Part shown: positions 8,863-14,288 of the stretch, piece after piece
Position numbering within the stretch: the first letter of the stretch is position 1
Layout: every line of letters starts with the position of its first letter
NCBI GenBank assembly: GCA_039177555.1
Contig: JBCDFV010000076.1
Location: forward strand, 1-14,288
Reading direction: 5' to 3'
Length of the DNA: 14,288 nt
DNA from: JANQGH01 sp039177555
Lineage (GTDB): Bacteria; Pseudomonadota; Alphaproteobacteria; DSM-16000; Inquilinaceae
Program-made: the position numbers and the translations under genes
Notes under the pieces: model-generated
Told to the model about the DNA's origin: nothing
Databases searched by the model: none
What the model saw: only the letters and a program-made list of their open reading frames with translations

Positions 8863-10026
8863 ATGAGCCGCGCCGACCTTGCCGACGCCTTGCTACCCGC
8901 AGGCCTCTATGATCTGCTGCCCCCTGAGGCGGCCCATGAGGCCATCATGATCGAGCGGCTGATGGCCATCCTGGCTTCCGACGGCTATCAGCGCGTGAAG
9001 CCGCCGCTCTTGGAGTTCGAGGATTCCCTCCTGGCCGGTGCCGGCAGTGGTCTGGCGACCGAGACCTTCCGCCTAATGGACCCGGTTAGCCAACGCATGA
9101 TGGGGCTGCGGGCCGACATGACGGTTCAGGTCGCGCGCATCGCCCGTTCTAGGCTGGGGCGGGCGCCCCGTCCGCTGCGGCTTAGCTACGCCGGCCAGGT
9201 TTTGCGGGTCAAAGGGACCCAACTGCGCACCGAACGCCAGTTTCCCCAGGTGGGGGCGGAACTGATCGGCGCCGATGCGGCCACGGCGGATGCCGAGATT
9301 GTCGGCCTGGCGGCCCGTGCCCTGACGTCGATTGGCGTCAGCCGGCTGTCGATCGATCTGACGATCGCGGCACTGGTGCCCGATCTGTTGACGGCCTTGC
9401 AAGTCGAAGCCGACGCAGCGATCGCGCTGCGGTCCGCGCTCGACCGCAAGGACGCAGCCCGGCTGGCGGAGATCGATGGCGCCGCCGCGCCCATTCTCCT
9501 GGCACTGTTGCGCGCAGCGGGTCCGGCGGATCAAGCCTTGGCCGCGATCGAAACCATTGACCTGCCGGACAAGGCTGCGGCACTGCGCGACCGCTTAAGG
9601 CATGTGGTCGATCTGTTGCGCCAGGACATGCCGGACTTGGCCCTGACGATCGACTGGGTGGAGCATCGCGGCTTCGAATATCATACCGGTGTCGGTTTCA
9701 CCGCCTTTGCGCGCGGCACTCGCGGCGAGCTGGGCGGCGGCGGCCGCTATCTCGCCGATGGCGAACCGGCGACCGGCTTCACGCTTTATCTCGACAGCGT
9801 CCTGCGGGCGGTACCCGCACCGGCGCCCGCACCCCTTGTCTATGTCGCCTTGGCGGATCGCGGCGCCGCGCCCGCCCTGCGCGCGGATGGCTGGGCGGCG
9901 ATCGTGGGATTGACGGAGGCCGAGGACGGCGCCGCTGAGGCACAGCGCCTCGGCTGTTCGCACATCTGGCAAGACGGGGTCGTCGAGCCGCTTAACAAGG
10001 GTCAGAAAGAGGCAACCAAGCCATGA
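8863..10026 (+). CDS. hisZ: ATP phosphoribosyltransferase regulatory subunit
   Basis: HisZ is a catalytically inactive histidyl-tRNA synthetase paralogue that forms a hetero-octamer with short-form HisG and mediates histidine feedback on the first step of histidine synthesis. The 387-aa protein has the class II synthetase-like core: LLPAGLYDLLPPEA (10-23), GLRADMTVQVARIA (81-94), a motif-2-like region RQFPQVGAELIG (125-136), and RGFEYHTG (269-276) with GELGGGGRY (288-296). It lacks the long anticodon-binding domain of HisRS. A true HisRS would be about 410-450 aa, so hisZ is the better call. I use ATG 8863; an in-frame TTG lies at 8854, and neither has a clear SD. Its TGA overlaps the purA ATG. 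No hisG is in the window. Confidence 0.9.
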   Translation: MSRADLADALLPAGLYDLLPPEAAHEAIMIERLMAILASDGYQRVKPPLLEFEDSLLAGAGSGLATETFRLMDPVSQRMMGLRADMTVQVARIARSRLGRAPRPLRLSYAGQVLRVKGTQLRTERQFPQVGAELIGADAATADAEIVGLAARALTSIGVSRLSIDLTIAALVPDLLTALQVEADAAIALRSALDRKDAARLAEIDGAAAPILLALLRAAGPADQALAAIETIDLPDKAAALRDRLRHVVDLLRQDMPDLALTIDWVEHRGFEYHTGVGFTAFARGTRGELGGGGRYLADGEPATGFTLYLDSVLRAVPAPAPAPLVYVALADRGAAPALRADGWAAIVGLTEAEDGAAEAQRLGCSHIWQDGVVEPLNKGQKEATKP

Positions 10027-11303
10027 GCAACGTCGTAGTCGTCGGCTCGCAATGGGGTGACGAGGGCAAGGGCAAGGTCGTGGATTGGCTGTCCAATCGC
10101 GCCGACGTGGTGGTGCGCTTTCAGGGCGGACACAATGCTGGACACACCCTCGTCATCGGCGACAGGGTCTTCAAGCTCAGCCTGCTGCCATCCGGCGTCG
10201 TTCGACCCGGCAAGCTGTCGGTCATCGGCAACGGTGTGGTGGTCGATCCCTGGGCGCTGATCGACGAGATCGAGACCATCCGAAGCCAGGGTGTGGAGAT
10301 TACGCCCGAGACCTTGTTGATCGCGGAGAACGTGCCGCTGATCCTGCCGGTACACGGCGCCGTCGACCGGGCGCGCGAGGCCAAGCGGTTGGGCACGACC
10401 GGGCGCGGTATCGGGCCGGCCTATGGCGACAAGATTGCCCGGCGTGCCATCCGCCTGTGCGACCTGAACGAGCCGGACGTGCTGTCGCGCAAGGTCGATG
10501 CCTTGCTGGCCCACCATAACGCCTTGCTGCGCGGCCTGGACGCCGAGGAGATCGATCGGGACTGGCTGTTGCAGCAGATTTCGGACGTGGCGCCGAAGAT
10601 CATGCCTTTTGCCGGCGTGGCGTGGCAGCGGCTCGACGCGCTGCGCAGCGCTGGAAAGCGTATCCTGTTCGAAGGCGCCCAGGGTGCCATGCTGGACGTC
10701 GACCACGGCACCTATCCCTACGTCACCTCGTCCAACACCGTCGCCGGCAACGCGGCGGCCGGCAGTGGCCTCGGTCCGGGCTCGATCGGCTATGTGCTGG
10801 GCATCACAAAGGCCTACACGACGCGCGTCGGCGCGGGCCCTTTCCCGACGGAGCAGGACAACGATATCGGCGAGCAACTCGGCGAGCGGGGGCGCGAGTT
10901 CGGCACCGTCACCGGCCGTCGGCGGCGGTGCGGCTGGTTCGACGCGGTCATGGTGCGCCAGGCCATCAAGACCGGCGGCATCACGGGCATCGCGCTGACC
11001 AAGCTCGATGTGTTGGACGGCTTCGAATCGCTGGATGTCTGCGTCGGTTACGAGCTTGACGGCCAGCCGGTCGACCATTTGCCGGCGGGAGAGGGCGCCC
11101 AGGCGCGGATCAAGCCCGTCTATGAGACGCTCGACGGCTGGTCCGACAGCACGATGGGGGCACGAAGCTGGGCGGAACTGCCGGCGACGGCGATCAAGTA
11201 CATTCGCCGTATTGAGGAACTGATCGAAGCGCCGGTGGCGCTGCTGTCGACCAGCCCGGAGCGCGAGGACACCATCCTCGTAACGGACCCGTTCGCAGGT
11301 TAG
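10023..11303 (+). CDS. purA: Adenylosuccinate synthase
   Basis: It makes adenylosuccinate from IMP, aspartate and GTP, the first committed step to AMP, in the cytosol. The protein is 426 aa, the family norm. Signatures: GSQWGDEGKGK (8-18) with catalytic Asp13, GGHNAGHT (35-42) with catalytic His41, GTTGRGIGPAY (124-134), FEGAQG (216-221), VTSSNT (234-239), RVGAGPFPTE (268-277), the aspartate/IMP loop TGRRRRCGW (297-305) and the guanine-binding TKLD (326-329). The start overlaps the hisZ stop as ATGA, with AGAGG about 10 bp upstream, implying coupled translation. It converges on the ompA-like genes downstream. Confidence 0.97.
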   Translation: MSNVVVVGSQWGDEGKGKVVDWLSNRADVVVRFQGGHNAGHTLVIGDRVFKLSLLPSGVVRPGKLSVIGNGVVVDPWALIDEIETIRSQGVEITPETLLIAENVPLILPVHGAVDRAREAKRLGTTGRGIGPAYGDKIARRAIRLCDLNEPDVLSRKVDALLAHHNALLRGLDAEEIDRDWLLQQISDVAPKIMPFAGVAWQRLDALRSAGKRILFEGAQGAMLDVDHGTYPYVTSSNTVAGNAAAGSGLGPGSIGYVLGITKAYTTRVGAGPFPTEQDNDIGEQLGERGREFGTVTGRRRRCGWFDAVMVRQAIKTGGITGIALTKLDVLDGFESLDVCVGYELDGQPVDHLPAGEGAQARIKPVYETLDGWSDSTMGARSWAELPATAIKYIRRIEELIEAPVALLSTSPEREDTILVTDPFAG

Positions 11304-11330
11304 TGGGTTTGGGGCACGCCGCCTTGGGCT

Positions 11331-11350
11331 AACGGTTCCATCGAACCGTT
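11331..11350. terminator. 8-bp inverted repeat between convergent purA and short ompA
   Basis: AACGGTTC (11331-11338) and GAACCGTT (11343-11350) pair perfectly around CATC, in the 52-bp gap between the two converging stop codons. This is where a bidirectional terminator is expected. There is no U-run on either strand, so efficiency is uncertain. Confidence 0.5.
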
Positions 11351-11355
11351 GCGGA

Positions 11356-11916
11356 TCAGCTAAGGAAGATCTCGATCAGCCGCTGCTGCGGTTCCGGCAT
11401 CGAATCCGGTGCGGATATCTCGAGGCTGTCGCCGCCGAACGACCGGATCACGATCTCCTCCGGTGCGATGCCGCGGGCGATCAGCCCATCGGCGGCGGCA
11501 TTGGCGCGCTGTTCGGAAAGGCCCAGATTGTACCCCTGAGCACCCGCCACATCCGCATATCCGCCCAAGATGAGCGAAGCGGACCCGGTGCCGTCGGCCG
11601 CCATGACCACATCATCCAGGACCTGATTGGACTCCGGCGTCAAGGCGGCGCTGTCCCAATCAAAAAAGATCGTAAAGCTGGTCTGGGTGATCGGTTGCAA
11701 CGTCGCGTCCGATCCCGAGACCATTGCTACGGCGAGATCCACAACACGATCACCGGTCTCCGTACCGGCATCAAGGCCGGCAAACGAGAACGCGACCTCC
11801 TGCACCCAACTGACGTCACCGGCGTCGTCGATATACCACGGGTCCATCTGCGCCATCGCGGGGGAGGCGACAGACACCAGCAGGGTCGACACAAACGCCA
11901 GGGAACCGAGGCGCAT
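11356..11916 (-). CDS. Short OmpA-family lipid-free envelope protein lacking the beta-barrel
   Basis: A 186-aa exported protein. Residues 1-22 form a signal peptide with a probable cut at AMA|Q and no lipobox Cys. Residues 81-186 are an OmpA C-terminal (peptidoglycan-binding) domain: FFDWDSAALTPES, then GYADVAG and YNLGLSEQRAN with candidate meso-DAP ligands Asp122 and Arg137. Between them are only about 58 residues, too few for an 8-strand barrel. The start WYIDDAGDVSW resembles WYVEGAGGVNW of the full-length neighbour, and the two OmpA domains align over 106 residues without gaps at about 60% identity by eye, so this looks like a tandem duplicate that lost its barrel. The usual terminal NRRVEI is altered to QRLIEI. 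The ATG at 11916 is fixed by GGAG six bases upstream and by the signal peptide; upstream codons in this frame look non-coding. It probably acts as a periplasmic wall-binding protein, or is decaying. Confidence 0.82.
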   Translation of the reverse strand: MRLGSLAFVSTLLVSVASPAMAQMDPWYIDDAGDVSWVQEVAFSFAGLDAGTETGDRVVDLAVAMVSGSDATLQPITQTSFTIFFDWDSAALTPESNQVLDDVVMAADGTGSASLILGGYADVAGAQGYNLGLSEQRANAAADGLIARGIAPEEIVIRSFGGDSLEISAPDSMPEPQQRLIEIFLS

Positions 11917-11922
11917 ACTAAG

Positions 11923-11926
11923 CTCC
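11923..11926 (-). promoter_or_regulatory. Shine-Dalgarno that fixes the short ompA start
   Basis: On the minus strand GGAG lies six bases before the ATG at 11916. This and the signal peptide beginning right there rule out a longer upstream start. Confidence 0.6.
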
Positions 11927-11983
11927 GCAAGACTAGCTCGTGGCCGGAACCTAGCGCCCGGGCGGCGGTATCTCAAGCAGCGG

Positions 11984-12011
11984 CCCATACCCTGTTGTTG
12001 CTTTTTTGCAA
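11984..12011 (-). promoter_or_regulatory. Candidate promoter for the short ompA gene
   Basis: On the minus strand TTGCAA (12011-12006) and TATGGG (11989-11984) are separated by 16 bp, placing a start about 60 nt before the ATG. The -35 is fair and the -10 is poor, so this is tentative. An A6 run lies at the -35 end of the spacer. Confidence 0.25.
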
Positions 12012-12037
12012 GGTGCGGCATTCCTGCAACAGGTATG
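11986..12037. repeat. Spaced inverted repeat around the candidate promoter
   Basis: CATACCCTGTTG (11986-11997) is the inverse complement of CAACAGGTATG (12027-12037) apart from one bulged base. The arm centres are about 40 bp apart. Inside is the shorter dyad TTGC-T6-GCAA (11998-12011). One arm overlaps the candidate -10, the other lies upstream of the -35, which suits paired operator half-sites; a large stem-loop is the alternative. Confidence 0.4.
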
Positions 12038-12075
12038 CGTCGGATCCGAGAGGCCTCAAGCCGCACGCGTGGTGC

Positions 12076-12093
12076 CGGCCATGCCAATGGCCG
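12076..12093 (-). terminator. Possible stem-loop downstream of full-length ompA-like gene
   Basis: CGGCCAT and ATGGCCG pair around GCCA, 57 bp past the ompA-like stop codon in the direction of transcription. No U-tract is present. It may end or stabilise that transcript. Confidence 0.3.
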
Positions 12094-12150
12094 ATCGACG
12101 GCACTTCTAAGGAGGCTCGAACGCAAACCAGTTGGAAACGGTCAACGGGC

Positions 12151-13197
12151 TCAGATCAGGAAGATCTCGACGCGGCGATTTTGAGGTTCGCGAACGCCGT
12201 CGGGTGTCGGTACCAGCGGGTTCTCTTCACCGAAGGCGCGGATCACGATCTCGTCCGGCGCGATGCCGCGCGCGATCAGGCCGTTGGCGACCGAGTTCGC
12301 GCGACGCTCCGACAGGCCCAGATTGTACTGGGCCGATCCCGACAGGTCGGTATAGCCGTCCAACCGGACCGAGGCATAACCGGCCTCGTTGGCCACCACC
12401 ACAACATCGTCCAGCACCAGGTTGGCCTCGGGCGTCAGATCCGCCCGGTCCCAATCGAAGAAGACGATGAACGCCGTCTCGGCCACGGGCGCCACGACAA
12501 CCGGCGCGGGCGGCGGCGCCGGTGGCGGCACGAACGTGTACCGCAAGCCGGCCATCACCGTGTGGTTGGCATAATCGTCGCGGTAAAACCCTGTCTCGCC
12601 ACCGTCCTGTGCCACCTGGGCATCTACGTCAAAGCCACGCAGATACCGATAGTCTACGATCGCGCTGAGGTTCGGCGAGAACTCATAGGCCAGTCCGGCA
12701 ATACCTTGTGCAGCGAACACGGTGTCGTCGCCGCTCAAAGACGTACCTTGCAGATTGCCGTCGAAGTCGACGATCACTGCGCCGACGCCGACGCCGACAT
12801 AGGGGGTCAAAGACGTTCCGGTTGAAATGTCGTAAAGACCGTTCAGCATAAACGCCCAGGACGAGACATCGCCATCGTACACCGGAGAGCCCACCGACTC
12901 GCCATCAATGCTGATGCTGTCAAAGTCGTTTTGGCGGTAGGCGACTTCGCCGTCGACGCGAAAGCCGTTTCCGAACGCGTAGCCGACGCGCCCCGACACG
13001 GCAAAACCGGTGTCATACTCGGTTGAGAAGACTTCGTCGGGATCGCCGGGATCCTCGATCGCGAAGTCCATGTCCTCCATCCAATTGACACCGCCCGCGC
13101 CCTCGACATACCAACCGGCCGGTTGCTGAGCCACCGCGGTAGATGCCAATCCCAGGGCCGTGGCCGAGGCCACCAGCAGCATCGATGCTCGGATCAC
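12151..13197 (-). CDS. OmpA-family outer membrane protein (8-strand barrel plus peptidoglycan-binding domain)
   Basis: A 348-aa outer-membrane protein that would link the outer membrane to peptidoglycan. The signal peptide is residues 1-23 (cut AVA|Q). Residues about 28-222 show alternating amphipathic strands of an OmpA-like barrel (GWYVEGAGGVNW, AVSGRVGYAF, RVDGEVAYRQ, PYVGVGVGAV, AIVDYRYLRGF, HTVMAGLRYTF), the last ending in aromatic residues. A Pro/Ala/Val linker PPPAPPPAP (224-232) follows, then the OmpA domain 243-348: FFDWDRADLTPEA, GYTDLSGS with Asp284, YNLGLSERRAN with Arg299, and the end NRRVEIFLI. The start is GTG at 13197, with AAGGAG nine bases upstream; an ATG five codons in would be too far from that SD. 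The short paralogue lies 234 bp downstream on the same strand. Confidence 0.92.
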   Translation of the reverse strand: MIRASMLLVASATALGLASTAVAQQPAGWYVEGAGGVNWMEDMDFAIEDPGDPDEVFSTEYDTGFAVSGRVGYAFGNGFRVDGEVAYRQNDFDSISIDGESVGSPVYDGDVSSWAFMLNGLYDISTGTSLTPYVGVGVGAVIVDFDGNLQGTSLSGDDTVFAAQGIAGLAYEFSPNLSAIVDYRYLRGFDVDAQVAQDGGETGFYRDDYANHTVMAGLRYTFVPPPAPPPAPVVVAPVAETAFIVFFDWDRADLTPEANLVLDDVVVVANEAGYASVRLDGYTDLSGSAQYNLGLSERRANSVANGLIARGIAPDEIVIRAFGEENPLVPTPDGVREPQNRRVEIFLI

Positions 13198-13206
13198 TCT
13201 CTAAAA

Positions 13207-13212
13207 CTCCTT
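13207..13212 (-). promoter_or_regulatory. Shine-Dalgarno that fixes a GTG start
   Basis: The minus strand reads AAGGAG, then nine bases, then GTG at 13197. The near-ideal spacing decides for GTG over the ATG five codons downstream. Confidence 0.65.
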
Positions 13213-13233
13213 CGGCCGATCAGCCGGCGCGCT

Positions 13234-13251
13234 GGGGCCACTGCCCCTTTT
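13234..13251. other. GC hairpin in the ompA leader region
   Basis: GGGGC (13234-13238) and GCCCC (13243-13247) pair around CACT, followed on the plus strand by TTTT. Read on the plus strand it resembles a small terminator, but no plus-strand gene precedes it. On the minus strand it falls in the 5' untranslated region of the full-length ompA-like gene and could be a leader stem-loop. Confidence 0.3.
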
Positions 13252-13383
13252 GGAGAACAATAACCCGGAACCTTCAAAGTAGCCAGGAAACTGTTGCGAA
13301 CTCGGTCTTTTACAGGGTCCGGGCCCCGCTATCGCGTGTCTTGGCCGCGTGTTTTGGCCCGAAACCCTCGCGTACATCGCTGG

Positions 13384-14277
13384 TCAGGCGTCCGCCGTGG
13401 CCAGCCGTTCTTGAATCGCGGCGTTGCGAATCGCCTTTTGCAGCTTTTCGAACGCCCGCACCTCGATCTGCCGCACACGCTCGCGGCTGATATTGTAGTG
13501 CTGGCTCAGTTCCTCAAGCGTCGTCGGATTGTCGCGCAGACGCCGCTCGGTCAGGATGTGCCGCTCGCGATCGTTCAGACCCTTCATCGCGTCCCGCAGC
13601 AAGGCGCGGCGCTTGGTCAGCTCCTCCTGATCGGCGAGCCGGATTTCCTGGCTTTCGGCGTCGTCCACCAGCCAGTCCTGCCATTCACCCTCCGAATCGG
13701 CGCGCAATGGCGCGTTCAGCGAATGGTCGGGGCTGGCCAGGCGCCGGTTCATGTTTATGACGTCCTGCTCCGGCACGTCCAGGCGGGTGGCGATTTCGGT
13801 GACGGTTTCGGGCTGCAGATCGCCTTCGTCGATGGCCTGCAACTGGCCCTTCAGCTTGCGCAGGTTGAAGAACAGCTTCTTCTGCGCCGCCGTCGTGCCC
13901 ATTTTGACCAGGGACCAGCTGTGCAGGATGTATTCCTGGATCGCAGCGCGGATCCACCACATCGCATAGGTGGCGAGGCGGAAGCCACGCTCCGGATCGA
14001 AGCGCTTGACCGCCTGCATCATGCCGACATTGCCTTCGGAGATCAGCTCCGAAACCGGCAGGCCATAGCCGCGATAGCCCATGGCGATTTTCGCCACCAG
14101 ACGGAGATGGCTGGTTACGAGCTGATGGGCGGAATCGGTGTCTTCATGTTCACGCCAGGCCTTGGCCAGCATGTATTCCTGCTGGGGTTCCAGCATGGGG
14201 AAGGTACGGATTTCTTGCAGATAACGCGTCAGGTTGCTCTCAGAGCCAACCACGGGAACGCTGGGTGTGGATGCCAT
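13384..14277 (-). CDS. rpoH: RNA polymerase heat-shock sigma factor (sigma-32)
   Basis: It directs RNA polymerase to heat-shock promoters (chaperones, proteases). The 297-aa protein is complete. The N-terminal region 1 (about 15-45) has YLQEIRTFPML. Region 2 (about 50-120) has HLRLVAKIA, ELISEGNVGMMQAVKRFDP and the -10-reading FRLATYAMWWIRAAIQEYI. The RpoH box QKKLFFNLR is at 132-140 and separates this from RpoD, SigB and SigF types. Region 4 (about 225-285) carries the helix-turn-helix LEELSQHYNISRERVRQIEV that reads the -35. Alphaproteobacteria often carry several RpoH copies; which one this is cannot be told here. Only 11 bases lie upstream, so promoter and RBS are mostly outside the window. 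The 186-bp gap to the ompA-like gene has no clear terminator. Confidence 0.96.
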   Translation of the reverse strand: MASTPSVPVVGSESNLTRYLQEIRTFPMLEPQQEYMLAKAWREHEDTDSAHQLVTSHLRLVAKIAMGYRGYGLPVSELISEGNVGMMQAVKRFDPERGFRLATYAMWWIRAAIQEYILHSWSLVKMGTTAAQKKLFFNLRKLKGQLQAIDEGDLQPETVTEIATRLDVPEQDVINMNRRLASPDHSLNAPLRADSEGEWQDWLVDDAESQEIRLADQEELTKRRALLRDAMKGLNDRERHILTERRLRDNPTTLEELSQHYNISRERVRQIEVRAFEKLQKAIRNAAIQERLATADA

Positions 14278-14288
14278 ATTGGGGATCC

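Noticed and set aside
10002..11078. A 358-codon minus-strand frame opposite purA
   Set aside because: Complete antisense overlap with purA, whose catalytic motifs are all intact.
11917..12126. Upstream extension of the short ompA gene by 70 codons
   Set aside because: The signal peptide begins at 11916 with a correctly spaced SD; the extra residues are Arg-rich and would bury the signal peptide.
11695..12825. A 376-codon plus-strand frame across the ompA region
   Set aside because: It overlaps two OmpA-family genes on the opposite strand and the gap between them; no recognisable domain and no RBS.
13198..13383. A clear promoter or rpoH terminator in the gap between ompA and rpoH
   Set aside because: Several GGCC/GGGCCC-rich short dyads exist, but none has a U-tract, and no -35/-10 pair with acceptable spacing was found on the minus strand.
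14283..14288. GGATCC (a BamHI site) at the very end of the window
   Set aside because: Could suggest a clone end, but a 6-mer at a boundary is easily chance and the window may be cut arbitrarily.

Overview
The window is high-GC bacterial chromosome, about two-thirds G+C by eye. Gene content and order point to an alphaproteobacterium, probably Rhodospirillales-like. Reasons are the ftsH-folP-glmM order, serC next to serA followed by hisZ and purA, the alphaproteobacterial form of SerC (about 395 aa), and RpoH with an intact RpoH box. The taxon is inferred from family knowledge and was not tested by a search. No tRNA, rRNA, CRISPR array, insertion sequence or phage gene was seen. The longest gene-free gap is 234 bp, so there is no empty stretch over 300 bp.

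Layout. Bases 1-3943 (+) hold the 3' part of ftsH (membrane AAA+ protease), folP (dihydropteroate synthase) and glmM (phosphoglucosamine mutase), tightly packed and probably one transcript. Bases 4011-5774 (+) hold a compact trio: a PhzF-like isomerase, a GNAT acetyltransferase and a MaoC-like hot-dog hydratase. Their joint role is unknown. Bases 5858-8789 (+) hold the phosphorylated serine pathway, serC then serA, behind a promoter-like site and a short leader whose hairpin covers the serC ribosome binding site. Bases 8863-11303 (+) hold hisZ (regulatory subunit of ATP phosphoribosyltransferase) and purA (adenylosuccinate synthase), overlapping by ATGA. Bases 11356-14277 (-) hold two tandem OmpA-family envelope genes and then rpoH (heat-shock sigma factor). 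They converge on purA across an 8-bp inverted repeat.

The gene set is mostly core metabolism and envelope: folate, UDP-GlcNAc precursor, serine, histidine control, AMP synthesis, and peptidoglycan anchoring. FtsH and RpoH lie in the same window. In the E. coli model FtsH degrades RpoH, but whether that link holds here is inference.

Points that stand out: (1) serC carries an in-frame amber codon exactly where a near-invariant Glu follows the PLP lysine, while the rest of the gene is intact; (2) the serC leader has an RBS-masking hairpin and a repeated 8-mer that could form an alternative pairing; (3) the smaller OmpA paralogue keeps its signal peptide, first strand and peptidoglycan-binding domain but has lost nearly the whole beta-barrel; (4) several well-formed inverted repeats sit at gene starts (phzF, short ompA). 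I found no convincing new multigene system; the novelty is at the level of these local features.
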